A program made the translations under genes and the position numbers. Of a stretch of DNA of 64,000 nucleotides, positions 8,647 to 17,718 are shown piece by piece. The stretch spans positions 2,480,001 to 2,544,000 of the forward strand of contig OZ241994.1 in the NCBI GenBank assembly GCA_965204525.1, written 5' to 3'. The notes under the pieces are model-generated. The model worked only from the letters and a program-made list of their open reading frames with translations. It was not told the DNA's origin and searched no databases. Numbering within the stretch: the stretch's first letter is position 1; every line of letters starts with the position of its first letter. Source of the DNA: Bin5 sp965204525 (GTDB lineage: Bacteria > Chloroflexota > Anaerolineae > Caldilineales > Caldilineaceae).

Positions 8647-9522
8647 TCAGCCCTTGATGCCGACTTGAGTAACCCCTTCGATAAAGTAACGTTGCAGGAT
8701 AAGAAAGAATATCAGCGTAGGCAAGGCGACAATGGCGACAGCGGCCATGGCTTCGCCGTAGCCGCTCTGTGTGGATGTGCCTTGAATGTCCAGACGGGTG
8801 TAGAACGCCATGCCCACGGGCAGCGTCTTCCACTCCGTTTTGAAGGCGACCAGCAGCGGCCAGAGGAAGGAGTTCCAGTTGCTGGTGAAGATGAGAATGG
8901 CGCCGGCGAGCGTAGCCGGTCTTGCCAGTGGCAGCGCCACGCGGAGAAAGGTGCCAAGACGGCTGCATCCGTCGATGGCGGCTGCGTCCTCCAGCTCACG
9001 CGGAAAGGAGAGAAAGAACTGGCGATACAGGTAGACCGGGAAGACGCTGGCTAGGGGCGGAATGATCAGGGAAATGAAACTGTCCTGGACTTCCAGTCGC
9101 AAGACACCGATAAAGAGTGGAACGATACTCATCTCGGGCGGGATCATCAGGGAACTGATCAGCAGCCAGAAGATGACGGAACGTCCCGGGAAGTGCATCC
9201 TCGCCAGGGCGAAGCCGGTCAGTGACCCCAACACAAGACTGCCGGCGACAACACAGACCGAGGTCACAATACTGTTTATGAACCAGCGAATAACGGGGGT
9301 GTCGGCCACGACAGTCCGGTAGTGCTCCCAGGTTATTTCGGTAGGAATCAGGTCTATACCGGCCAGGATCAGGCGGTCCGGCTTGACTGAGGTGTTGAGC
9401 ATCCAGTAGAGGGGGAATAGCCATAGCAGGGCCACAACTGCACCTGGCAACCAGATTATGAAGGTGCGGATGAAACGCAACGACGTTTGGTTGTAGAGAG
9501 TGCTGAGGCTCAGGTTGGACAT
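8647..9522 (-). CDS. carbohydrate ABC transporter permease, MalG type, operon 2
   Basis: This 291-residue permease has a first membrane segment at IIWLPGAVVALLWLFPLYWM and about six in total. The EAA loop is LEDAAAIDGCSRLGTFLRVA. It ends in the common C-terminal pattern FIEGVTQVGIKG. It follows its partner permease by 21 bp and precedes the sialidase-like gene. No ATPase gene accompanies this pair, so it must borrow one. Confidence 0.92.
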   Translation of the reverse strand: MSNLSLSTLYNQTSLRFIRTFIIWLPGAVVALLWLFPLYWMLNTSVKPDRLILAGIDLIPTEITWEHYRTVVADTPVIRWFINSIVTSVCVVAGSLVLGSLTGFALARMHFPGRSVIFWLLISSLMIPPEMSIVPLFIGVLRLEVQDSFISLIIPPLASVFPVYLYRQFFLSFPRELEDAAAIDGCSRLGTFLRVALPLARPATLAGAILIFTSNWNSFLWPLLVAFKTEWKTLPVGMAFYTRLDIQGTSTQSGYGEAMAAVAIVALPTLIFFLILQRYFIEGVTQVGIKG

Positions 9523-9543
9523 GATCAGAATGGGCTTTGGGCT

Positions 9544-10473
9544 CTAATTGCTGTGTTCCCTTACCAGACGCGCCCGCAGAAGGGTAAACAGGAGAATTGT
9601 TAGGAATAGGAGGAGAGAAAGAGCGGCGGCAAAACCGAGACGGAAGCGGACAAATCCCTCATGGTAGATGTAGGAAACGATGGTGGCCGAATGGCCGCCC
9701 GGCCCGCCGCCTGTCATCAGATAGACCTGGCCGAAGATTCGAAATGCGCTGATGATTTCGAGTGTAATGACCAGCCCCAGCGCAGGAGTCAGGAGCGGAA
9801 GGGTTATTCGCCAGAACGCCTGCCAGGCTGAGGCGCCGTCGATGACGGCCGCTTCTCCCAATTCGGCCGGAATCTCTTTGAGTCCGGCCAGAAGAATTAC
9901 CATGTGGAATCCCACTGCCTGCCAGATGGTGACAAGGGAGATCGACTGGATCACCCACTTGCTTGTGGTCAACCAACCCTGTTTGGGGATTCCGATGCCA
10001 TAGATCGCCAGGTTGAGAAGACCGGTTTCTTTCTCGAAAATCCAGATCCAGATGATGGCGGTGACGGTAATGGCAACGACATGGGGCGCAAAAAATGCTG
10101 TCCGGATCGGGCCCGACAGCCACTGTTCGCGGTTGATCCAGAGCGCCATCAACAGGGCAACGATCACGGTTCCCGGCACAACGAGGGCGGCCATCTGGAA
10201 GGTATTGCCCCAGACCTTGGGGATCCAGTCATCCTTCATTGCTTCGCGGAAGTTGTCGAGCCCGACCCATTCCGGGTCACCGACTATACCCCATTCGTTG
10301 AAGCTGATGTAGATTCCGAAGAATATGGGGAGGAGGGTAATAACTATGAAGATGAGAGCGAACGGCAGAATGAAGAGGTACGCCTGCCAGTCAACGCGGC
10401 GTCCGCGGTATCTTATTCTGGAGAGTCGGGAAAGCCAACCGTCTGACGCGGCTCTGTCTGCAAGGTGGGTCAT
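9544..10473 (-). CDS. carbohydrate ABC transporter permease, MalF type, operon 2
   Basis: This 309-residue permease has an N-terminal basic tail (residues 1-30), then AYLFILPFALIFIVITLLP and five further membrane segments. The EAA loop is GEAAVIDGASAWQAFWRI. It forms the transmembrane pore with the 8647-9522 product. It is separated from the upstream binding-protein gene by 79 bp containing a long hairpin. Confidence 0.92.
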   Translation of the reverse strand: MTHLADRAASDGWLSRLSRIRYRGRRVDWQAYLFILPFALIFIVITLLPIFFGIYISFNEWGIVGDPEWVGLDNFREAMKDDWIPKVWGNTFQMAALVVPGTVIVALLMALWINREQWLSGPIRTAFFAPHVVAITVTAIIWIWIFEKETGLLNLAIYGIGIPKQGWLTTSKWVIQSISLVTIWQAVGFHMVILLAGLKEIPAELGEAAVIDGASAWQAFWRITLPLLTPALGLVITLEIISAFRIFGQVYLMTGGGPGGHSATIVSYIYHEGFVRFRLGFAAALSLLLFLTILLFTLLRARLVREHSN

Positions 10474-10494
10474 CCACAGAGTTCTCGGTTACAG

Positions 10495-10543
10495 GGAGTC
10501 CGGTCAGAATGTCACCCGTCGCTAACCATTCTGCCCGGACTCC
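10495..10543 (-). promoter_or_regulatory. intercistronic hairpin between binding-protein and permease genes, operon 2
   Basis: GGAGTCCGG and CAGAATG (10495-10503, 10505-10511) pair with CATTCTG and CCGGACTCC (10527-10533, 10535-10543). That gives 16 paired bases with one mismatch and a 15-nt loop. It begins 9 nt after the binding-protein stop and has no T tract. It is the same arrangement as in the other transporter operons here. Confidence 0.7.
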
Positions 10544-10552
10544 TGGCGTTTA

Positions 10553-11968
10553 TCAGCTGCGATCATCCAGTATCTTCTGCCAGGCCGCTTCGAGATCGGC
10601 CAAGCCTTCTTCGATACTCTTCTCGCGTGACCATACCGGATCCATTGCCTTGGGCACGGTTGAACTGCTGCCGGCGTAGAAGGCAAACTCGCCGCCGTCG
10701 ACCATGTTCAGATAGTCGAAGAAGCTGTATTCGACGGCTTCGGCAAAGGGTTTGCGCAGTTCCCAGTCGAGGCCAAGGGTCATGTAATCGGGATCGTCCA
10801 GAATGGAGCGGCGGGGCGGGGCGCCGCGTCCTTCGGTCACCCACAGCATGCAGTTATCCGAGAACCATTTGATTACCTTGGCTCCCGCGACCAGATGATC
10901 TTCGGTGCGGCCGTCGGCGGTGAAGAGCGCGAGGCCATACTCGCGGGCCTCGGTTGTCAGCGTGTCGCCGATCAGCGAAACGGGCGCGGTGATAAAGTCA
11001 AGGCCCTCAGTATTCACATAGCCGAAGAGCGTCCACGGACCGGTCCAGAAGATGGACCCTACCTGCTGGCCGAATGCACCGTAGCGATCGGCGACGTCGC
11101 GGGATGACATCTCGTGCTCGTCAAAGGTATCCAGCACCCATTGCGCGGCTGCAATCGGAGCGTCGGTGTCGTTGAAGGTAACGGACGAGCGGTCTGCATT
11201 GAGGGGTTGGGCGCCGAGCTGCTGGGCGATGATGCCGAAGACCACGTTGGGCTGCACGCTGGAGCCGGTCATAAGGAACCCTGAGCGGGTGATCTGGTCT
11301 CCTTCCTTTACGGTCATCGCTTTGGACCACTCGATCAGGGAGGGGCCGTCGGCCGGAGGATTGCTGATGTCCAAGCCGGCTTCTTCGGCGTGGCCGGCAT
11401 TGATCAAGGCGGCGATTGGCAGAATATCCATCGTGATGGAATAGAGTTCCCCGTCGAGAGAAGACCACTCGATATACTGGGGCAGGAAGTCGTCCAGATC
11501 CAGTCCGACCGTCTCCATCAGGTCATCCAGAGGCGTAAGCCCGCCGGCCTGATGCCAGACGGCGACGTCGTTCATGGTGCGGAAGGAGATATCGGGCGGG
11601 TCTCCGGTGGCGATGGAGGCCATGATCTTCGTCCCCATTTCACCGCCTCCGACCTGCTCATATTCGAGGGTGATGTCGGGATGTTCATTAACTTCGTTAT
11701 AGTTGGCGCAGAAGCGTTCCCAGACCTGTGCGTCGGACGCGCCGAGGTCGTACCACATGACGATTGTTTCCTGCATCGGGGCGGGAGCCGCCTCTTCACC
11801 AGCGCCTTCCTCGGCGGCCGGCTCTGCGGCCGGCGCGCAAGCTGCCAGCGAGGTCATCGCAAGGCCGCCAAGGCCTACGGCCATCCCGCGCATAAGGGAA
11901 CGCCGGCTGAGCAAGGGGGCACCTGCACTGTCGTACCGGACACTGTCGTTGGGCTTTGCCTCATTCAT
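10553..11968 (-). CDS. extracellular sugar-binding lipoprotein with twin-arginine signal, operon 2
   Basis: This 471-residue family 1 binding protein has a twin-arginine motif (SRRSLMRG, about residues 21-28), a hydrophobic stretch, and lipobox LAAC. That suggests Tat export in folded form followed by lipid anchoring. The mature part contains ETIVMWYDLG, GGGEMGTKIMASIATGDPPDI and a C-terminal helical region. It heads a four-gene operon with two permeases and a sialidase-like propeller. A promoter with a perfect -10 lies about 105 bp upstream, with a palindrome over the likely start site. Confidence 0.92.
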   Translation of the reverse strand: MNEAKPNDSVRYDSAGAPLLSRRSLMRGMAVGLGGLAMTSLAACAPAAEPAAEEGAGEEAAPAPMQETIVMWYDLGASDAQVWERFCANYNEVNEHPDITLEYEQVGGGEMGTKIMASIATGDPPDISFRTMNDVAVWHQAGGLTPLDDLMETVGLDLDDFLPQYIEWSSLDGELYSITMDILPIAALINAGHAEEAGLDISNPPADGPSLIEWSKAMTVKEGDQITRSGFLMTGSSVQPNVVFGIIAQQLGAQPLNADRSSVTFNDTDAPIAAAQWVLDTFDEHEMSSRDVADRYGAFGQQVGSIFWTGPWTLFGYVNTEGLDFITAPVSLIGDTLTTEAREYGLALFTADGRTEDHLVAGAKVIKWFSDNCMLWVTEGRGAPPRRSILDDPDYMTLGLDWELRKPFAEAVEYSFFDYLNMVDGGEFAFYAGSSSTVPKAMDPVWSREKSIEEGLADLEAAWQKILDDRS

Positions 11969-12523
11969 GGTTGCTCGCCTCCTCTTGTGGGTCTACACAA
12001 ATGCTTGCTTTCAACAATTCAGGCACGAGTGACGGGTTGACGCATACCAAGCTAGTCCTGATAGGACAGACCTATTATAGTCAGTCCAAGTTTGACCTCA
12101 AAACAGTGTAATTTTGTCTATTTTCCGGCCAGGACGCGTGCGCCGGGAAGGTGAGAGCCTTCCGAAAGGCTGTCTTTCAAAGGAGGGTTTGAACAGTTCC
12201 CGACCGGCTATGCCTTCAGCGACCGGGGCATCGAGTAACTGGAGTGGGTCATGCCGGACTGCTATGGTGAGTAGCGGAGGGAGATGGGTAGAACTGAGCG
12301 GCAATGAGTTCAAGTAGTGGACTATGTGTTGTTTCACCGAGGTCAGAGATATTGAACGGCCTACCAAGGGGCGAATAGCGGGACGTGGGGTTATGAAGGG
12401 CATTGACTGTCGCAAGAGACAACTCATGTTGCCCCAAGTACAGCCTTTACGCTGCATTCATTGTTTATTCCGGTTTGTTTGAGGAGGGAGTGTTTTTTGA
12501 GGCAGTTGGAGCGTGCCTACCGG
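11969..12523. other. 555-bp intergenic region, mostly unexplained
   Basis: The left part holds the operon 2 promoter and palindrome. The rest (about 12100-12520) encodes nothing convincing: a 119-codon minus-strand frame (12098-12457) has no recognisable features or ribosome site. It contains a small hairpin, AGCCTT/AAGGCT at 12156-12171, and purine-rich stretches. It may be a decayed gene, a structured RNA, or plain spacer. Confidence 0.5.
12055..12102 (-). promoter_or_regulatory. promoter and palindromic operator candidate for operon 2
   Basis: On the minus strand a perfect TATAAT (12074-12079) follows a weak -35 (TTTGAG) at a spacing of 17. Just downstream of the -10, where transcription should start, lies the palindrome GTCCT-GAT-AGGAC (12055-12067). 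A repressor bound there would block initiation. The -10 match is direct; the operator role is inferred. Confidence 0.5.
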
Positions 12524-12865
12524 TCAAGGCGTGGATGCAGAGCCATCACTGCTTTTGGCGCCATCACGGTCGGGCGCTGTACGTTGGAGCAGCTGTTTGA
12601 GCGTTGCCTGGGACTTCTCGGCTTTGCTCTGTGCCTGGATCACGGCTGACGTCACCTGTGCGGCCGTCTCTTCAGTTTTTGCGCGGGCCTTGCCGCTGGC
12701 GTCCTGCAGATTTTCAAGACCGGACTGCGCTCCGCCCAGCACCCATCTCATGCCTTGCACTGCCAGAAATGCAATGGCCAGCGGAATCAGGCAGAGCAGG
12801 AAGACGTGGATCGAGATCCAGACGACGGACAGATTGCGCCAGAATTCGAGTGACATGGAATTCAA
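12524..12865 (-). CDS. small single-pass membrane protein with coiled-coil tail, function unknown
   Basis: This 113-residue protein has a hydrophobic segment at about residues 17-40 (ISIHVFLLCLIPLAIAFLAV). An Ala/Lys/Glu/Gln-rich, helix-favouring region follows (residues 55-95), likely coiled coil or amphipathic. No family is recognised. It is monocistronic, downstream of a 281-bp divergent region shared with the RhaEW-type gene. The composition is consistent with a real gene. A Met at codon 4 is an alternative start. Confidence 0.6.
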   Translation of the reverse strand: MNSMSLEFWRNLSVVWISIHVFLLCLIPLAIAFLAVQGMRWVLGGAQSGLENLQDASGKARAKTEETAAQVTSAVIQAQSKAEKSQATLKQLLQRTAPDRDGAKSSDGSASTP

Positions 12866-13146
12866 GGAAAGCGGCCAGGCAGAACCGATTGTCGCGGTCT
12901 GAAAAAATGCCTGTTCTGACCGGAAGACAGGCTGCGTTGCAACCGAATTGTAACAAAACCGGACGGGCGCGTCCAGATTCGCCTGCTCTCTACCCGAAGG
13001 CCAATTGTTAGCGCTGGCATTCGCTTTCTGCTACACTGCCAACTGCAGTGACCAGCCGCAGGAGACCAACGGCTGGCGATACCATTCTTCCAACGGGGCA
13101 CGGGGCACTGGCCACCGGTCTTTTTCTACTTTTTCGGAGTCTTGAC

Positions 13147-15336
13147 ATGACCGTACCCAGCGAATATCGACACGTATCCTACCTTTGGGGCGACGAAACT
13201 GCAGCCGGCCTCGATCCGATCGGACGTCTCGTGTACCGCTCCAATTTGCTGGGCCAGGACCAGCGAATCACCAACACGGGCGGCGGCAACACGTCCTCCA
13301 AGTATATGGAGACCGATCCGCTTACGGGCGAATCGGTTGAGGTGTTGTGGGTCAAGGGATCGGGCGGCGACCTGCGCACTTCGAAACGGGAGAATTTCTC
13401 CTCGCTCTATATGGACAAAATCCGGCAACTGCGCGTCATTTACGACGCGGCCGACGAGAAGGGCCTCAAAACACCGATTGAAGACGAGATGGTGGGGAAG
13501 TATCTCCACTGCGTCTACGACCTCAACCCACGCGCCTCTTCCATCGACACGCCGCTGCACGCTTTTATTCCCGCCCCGATTGTGGACCACACGCACCCAA
13601 ACGCAGTCATCGCTATCGCCGCGGCCGAGGATGGTGAGGCGCTGACTGCCGAGATCTTCGGTGATCAGCTGGGCTGGGTGGAGTGGCAGCGGCCCGGCTT
13701 CGATCTGGGGCTGGTGATGGGGGATATGGCGGCCGCGAATCCGGCTATGGAAGGCATCATGATGGGGGGTCATGGGCTGATCAACTGGGCTGGGGACGAC
13801 AGGGCCTGCTACGAGTTGAGCCTGGATATTATCGAGAAGGCGGCCCTTTACATAGAGAGCCGAGACAAAGGGGCAGGGACCTTTGGGGGTCAGAAGTACG
13901 CGGCGCTTGCCGACGGCGAGCGGGAGGCGCTGCTGGTGGAGCTGCTGCCGGCGCTGCGCGGCATGGTCAGCCAGGAAAATGTTTTCGTCGGCACGGTGCA
14001 AGCGGACGAAGCGATTCTGCGCTTCGTCAACAGCCATGACGCGGCCCGGCTCGCCGAATTGGGCACGTCCTGTCCGGACCACTTCCTTCGCACCAAGATC
14101 AAGCCTCTCTATGTGGATTGGGATCCGAAGACAAAGGATGTGGAGGGGCTGCTGGCGGAGTTGGAAAGTGGGCTGGCCAGGTACCGCCAGGACTACGCCG
14201 ACTACTACAACGCGCACAAACATCCCGATTCGCCGGCGATGCGGGACCCGAACCCGACGGTGATTCTGATTCCCGGAGTTGGCATGATCGCCTGGGGCAA
14301 GAACAAGAGCGAGAGCCGGGTGACGGCTGAGTTCTACAACTGTGCGGTGGAGGTGATGCGGGGCGCGGAGACGGTCAGTCAGTACGTGGCGCTACCAAAG
14401 CAGGAGGCCTTCGATATCGAGTACTGGCTGCTGGAGGAGGCGAAGTTGCGGCGGATGCCGCCGGAACAGGAGCTGGCGCGCAATGTGGTTGTCGTAGTCG
14501 GCGCGGGCAGCGGTATCGGCAGGGCGATTGCGCACCGCGTGGCAAAGGAGGGCGCGCATGTGGTCTGCGCGGACCTGAACGCGGAGGCGGCACAGGCGAC
14601 TGCGGATGAGCTGACCGGCATTTACGGGGTCGGTATCGGCGTTGCAGGTACGGGCATCTCGGCGTGCGGGCCGGCGATCGGGCTGGGTGTGGACGTGGGA
14701 GACCGCGCGAGCGTGAGGGCGCTTTTCCAAGAGACGTTGCTGGCCTATGGCGGCATAGACCATTTGGTCATTACAGCCGGCTTCTACTACCCGCCCGATG
14801 CCAGCGGCCAGATTCCCGATAGGATGTGGGACACCACCTTCGACGTGAACGTGAAGGGCGCATATCTTGTCGCGGATGAAGCGCGCAAGATCTGGCAGAC
14901 GCAGGGGCTGCCGGGCTCGTTAGTGATCGCGACCAGCGTCAATGGCGCGGTGGCCAAGAAGGGTTCTCTGGCGTATGACACGAGCAAGGCGGCGGCCAAC
15001 CATCTTGTGCGGGAGCTGGCAATCGAGTTGGCGCCGAATGTGCGCGTCAACGGGCTGGCCCCGGCTACGGTAGTGACCGGCAGCTCGATGTTCCCGCGCG
15101 AGCGGGTCATATCGGGGTTGCAGAAGTATGAGTTGCCCTTCGACGAGGGAGAGGAGACGGAGGCGCTGCGAGACCGTTTGGCGGCATTCTATGCCGAGCG
15201 CACGCTGACGAAGCAGGCGATCCTGCCGGAAGACCAGGCCGAGGCCGCCTATCTGTTGATGAGCGGGGCGCTTTCCAAGACGACGGGCCAGATTCTCAAC
15301 GTGGACGGCGGGTTGGTGGAGGCTTTCCTGCGCTAA
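13147..15336 (+). CDS. bifunctional rhamnulose-1-phosphate aldolase / short-chain dehydrogenase (RhaEW type)
   Basis: This 729-residue fusion degrades L-rhamnose or a related deoxy-sugar. The N-terminal class II aldolase half (about 1-430) cleaves the sugar phosphate to dihydroxyacetone phosphate and lactaldehyde. The C-terminal SDR half oxidises the aldehyde to lactate. Seen in the aldolase half are GGGNTSSK, WVKGSGGDL, the metal-binding DHTHPNAV and GGHGLINW. The SDR half has VVVGAGSGIGRA (about 448-460) and the catalytic YDTSK (Tyr 610, Lys 614). The start chosen gives a normal family N-terminus (EYRHVSYLWG). No kinase or isomerase partner is adjacent. Confidence 0.9.
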   Translation: MTVPSEYRHVSYLWGDETAAGLDPIGRLVYRSNLLGQDQRITNTGGGNTSSKYMETDPLTGESVEVLWVKGSGGDLRTSKRENFSSLYMDKIRQLRVIYDAADEKGLKTPIEDEMVGKYLHCVYDLNPRASSIDTPLHAFIPAPIVDHTHPNAVIAIAAAEDGEALTAEIFGDQLGWVEWQRPGFDLGLVMGDMAAANPAMEGIMMGGHGLINWAGDDRACYELSLDIIEKAALYIESRDKGAGTFGGQKYAALADGEREALLVELLPALRGMVSQENVFVGTVQADEAILRFVNSHDAARLAELGTSCPDHFLRTKIKPLYVDWDPKTKDVEGLLAELESGLARYRQDYADYYNAHKHPDSPAMRDPNPTVILIPGVGMIAWGKNKSESRVTAEFYNCAVEVMRGAETVSQYVALPKQEAFDIEYWLLEEAKLRRMPPEQELARNVVVVVGAGSGIGRAIAHRVAKEGAHVVCADLNAEAAQATADELTGIYGVGIGVAGTGISACGPAIGLGVDVGDRASVRALFQETLLAYGGIDHLVITAGFYYPPDASGQIPDRMWDTTFDVNVKGAYLVADEARKIWQTQGLPGSLVIATSVNGAVAKKGSLAYDTSKAAANHLVRELAIELAPNVRVNGLAPATVVTGSSMFPRERVISGLQKYELPFDEGEETEALRDRLAAFYAERTLTKQAILPEDQAEAAYLLMSGALSKTTGQILNVDGGLVEAFLR

Positions 15337-15418
15337 CGAACAGGATGGTTCGGGATGGTTGAGCAAGTTGCAACCGCGCCGAACTGCGACTGATTGTCTG
15401 ACAACGGAGAAGAAACCG

Positions 15419-16714
15419 ATGTCCGGAACAGGATTTCCAAGCCCTGCCGCGCTGCGCAGCGGCGAAATCGATCTGGTTGCGCACGTCCAAGAGGTCTGCG
15501 ACCGCATCGACGCGGAGGACCCACTCATCCAGGCACTTCTGCCTGAGCCGGCGCGACGGGAGCGGCTGACGCGTGAGGCCGAGGCCCTGCTGGACCGTTT
15601 CCCCGACCCTGCGCGGCGTCCTCCTCTGTTCGGGCTGCTTGCGGGCGTAAAGGACTTCTTCCGTGTGGACGGTTTCCCCACCAAGGCGGGATCGAAACTA
15701 CCGGCCTCGTTGTTTGAAGGACCGGAGTCGGCAGTCGTGACGCGCCTCAAAGAGAACGGAGCGCTGATCGCAGGGAAGACGGTCACCACCGAGTTCGCTT
15801 ACTTTCAGCCGGGCCCAACGCGAAACCCGCACAATCCCGAACATACGCCCGGCGGCTCGAGCAGCGGTTCGGCCGCGGGTGTGGCAGCCGGCTTCTTTCC
15901 GCTTGCACTGGGCACACAGACGATTGGCTCGGTCATACGCCCGGCGGCTTTCTGCGGGATCATCGGCTACAAGCCCAGCTATGACCGTATTCCCACGGCT
16001 GACATGCTCTTTTTCTCGCCGTCTGTGGACCATATTGGGCTCTTTACCCAAGATGTGGCGACGATGCGTCTGGCCTGCTCAGCGTTGTGCCAAGATTGGG
16101 AAGGCGGAGCGGGCACGCCTTCCGACAGTTTGCCGGTCCTGGCCGTTCCGGACGGGCCTTATCTGGATGAGGCAGAGGAAGTCGGCCGGCAGCAATTCGA
16201 GGAGACGCTGGACCGGTTGACCGGGGAAGGGTTCAGAATTGAGCGGATCCCGTTCTTCCCGAACTATGCGGAGCTCAACAAACGGCACCGCCGCCTGACT
16301 GCGGTGGAAGTCGCCGAAATTCACAAGGACTGGTACGCGGAGCATTCGGACCTCTACAGTGTACATATGCACGAAATCATGCGGACGGGGGCGACGATCT
16401 CTGACGAGGAACGGGACGAGATAAGGGGGGATCAACTGCGTCTGCGTCATGCAATGGAGGAGGCGCTTCTCACGGCGGGGGCGGATCTGTGGATTGCGCC
16501 AGCGGCCACGGGTCCCGCGCCGCACGGGGTCCACGCTACGGGCAACCCGATCATGAATCTTCCCTGGACCAACGCCGGCGTGCCCGCGCTGGCGATTCCC
16601 TCAGGTAGAGCAGCAAACGGTCTGCCGCTGGCGGCGCAGTTCTGCGCGCCGTTCGGTGCGGATGAGCGTCTGCTGGCGTGGGGTGAGGCGATCGAAGGGA
16701 TCGTAAGGGGATAG
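15419..16714 (+). CDS. amidase-signature family hydrolase
   Basis: This 431-residue protein has the Ser-cisSer-Lys triad of the amidase signature family: Lys 78 in AGVKDFF, Ser 147 in PGGSSSGSAAG, and nucleophile Ser 171 in GTQTIGSVIRPA. The spacing matches GatA, but the protein is shorter and lacks GatB/C neighbours, so a stand-alone amidase is likelier than a Gln-tRNA amidotransferase. ATG 15419 has a ribosome site (GGAGAAG); the open frame extends to a TTG at 15359 without one. It lies 82 bp after the RhaEW-type gene and 5 bp before the Kelch gene, so it is probably co-transcribed. The substrate is unknown. Confidence 0.9.
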   Translation: MSGTGFPSPAALRSGEIDLVAHVQEVCDRIDAEDPLIQALLPEPARRERLTREAEALLDRFPDPARRPPLFGLLAGVKDFFRVDGFPTKAGSKLPASLFEGPESAVVTRLKENGALIAGKTVTTEFAYFQPGPTRNPHNPEHTPGGSSSGSAAGVAAGFFPLALGTQTIGSVIRPAAFCGIIGYKPSYDRIPTADMLFFSPSVDHIGLFTQDVATMRLACSALCQDWEGGAGTPSDSLPVLAVPDGPYLDEAEEVGRQQFEETLDRLTGEGFRIERIPFFPNYAELNKRHRRLTAVEVAEIHKDWYAEHSDLYSVHMHEIMRTGATISDEERDEIRGDQLRLRHAMEEALLTAGADLWIAPAATGPAPHGVHATGNPIMNLPWTNAGVPALAIPSGRAANGLPLAAQFCAPFGADERLLAWGEAIEGIVRG

Positions 16715-16719
16715 GACAA

Positions 16720-17718
16720 GTGAACAGATTTACTTCTGCCGCGTTGTCTTTCTTGCAGGCGGGCGCGGCTGTTCTGCTTTTTGCGGCCTGTGCGGCCGGT
16801 CAGGTCTCCTTTCCGAAACAGGGGGAAGATGGTTCGACATCCCCTGAGCCAGCCGAGGCCGCCGATGAGTGGCAGACAGGCGCGGTGATGCCCACGGCCC
16901 GCTCGGAGATGCGTGTGGCGGTGGTGGAAGGGATCTTCTACGTGCCGGGCGATTTTGGCGGGCTGACAAGCTTCGAATCCTACGATCCGGCGCGTGACAG
17001 CTGGACGGAACTGTCGCCGATGCCGGAACCGGCCCACCATATGATGGTGACCGGTTATAACGGCAAGGTCTATGTTTTTGGCGGAGGGCCCGATTTGAGT
17101 TGGCAGGCTACGGCATCGGGACTGGTTTACGATCCGGCGACCGACACGTGGACGGAGGCCGGTCTGATGCCGGAGCGGCGGATGAGCGGGGAAGCGGTGT
17201 TACTCGGGGATTTCATCTATCTTGTTGGCGGCACGGGGGGTACGACGGCGCTGCTCAGGTTTGATCCGGCGGGGGAAACCTGGGCCATACTGCCCGGTCC
17301 GGCGCAGCCGCGTGAGCACGTGGCGGCTGTGGCTTTCAACGACGAACTGTGGGTTATCGGTGGACGCTGGGGCGGGACGGGCGCGCTGGCGACGGTGGAG
17401 ATATTCAGTCCGGCCAGCGGGACGTGGCGGGACGGTCCAGAGATGAACGAGGCGCGCAGCGGGTTCGGTGCGGCCGCGGTGGGCGACCACATCGTGGTTG
17501 CCGGCGGCGAGATCCTGGGTGCGCGCCCGTGGACGGCTTTGGCCAGCGCGGAGGTGTATGACCCGAACTCGGGCGCGTGGACGCTGTTGCCGGATCTGCC
17601 GGCGGGCATTCATGGGATGCCTGTGGTTGGCTATGAGGGGACGGCGTTTGTTCTTGGTGGGTCGGACCGGGCTGGGGGGATTGATAATCGAGGACGGGTG
17701 CTGAAATACAACCCGTAA
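16720..17718 (+). CDS. Kelch-repeat beta-propeller lipoprotein
   Basis: It starts at GTG 16720. The 332-residue product has a signal peptide ending in a lipobox-like LFAAC (about residue 24), then six Kelch-type blades. Repeated units include YDPARDSWTELSPMPE, YVFGG, YDPATDTWTEAGLMPE, LVGG, FSPASGTWRDGPEMNE, VVAGG and YDPNSGAWTLLPDLP. It is therefore an outer-surface propeller. Kelch propellers in sugar loci can bind glycans or act as mutarotases or oxidases, but no catalytic signature was seen. It is 5 bp after the amidase gene. A decayed fragment of a close relative is found at 28960-29185. Confidence 0.85.
   Translation: MNRFTSAALSFLQAGAAVLLFAACAAGQVSFPKQGEDGSTSPEPAEAADEWQTGAVMPTARSEMRVAVVEGIFYVPGDFGGLTSFESYDPARDSWTELSPMPEPAHHMMVTGYNGKVYVFGGGPDLSWQATASGLVYDPATDTWTEAGLMPERRMSGEAVLLGDFIYLVGGTGGTTALLRFDPAGETWAILPGPAQPREHVAAVAFNDELWVIGGRWGGTGALATVEIFSPASGTWRDGPEMNEARSGFGAAAVGDHIVVAGGEILGARPWTALASAEVYDPNSGAWTLLPDLPAGIHGMPVVGYEGTAFVLGGSDRAGGIDNRGRVLKYNP

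Noticed and set aside
12098..12457. 119-codon minus-strand frame in the 12-kb spacer
   Set aside because: There is no ribosome site, recognisable motif or sensible composition; it may be chance.
13126..14223. 365-codon minus-strand frame inside the RhaEW-type gene
   Set aside because: The plus-strand gene has strong domain motifs throughout, and the minus frame shows none.
14920..15789. 289-codon minus-strand frame across the RhaEW/amidase junction
   Set aside because: It overlaps two well-supported plus-strand genes and is Arg/Ser-rich without motifs.
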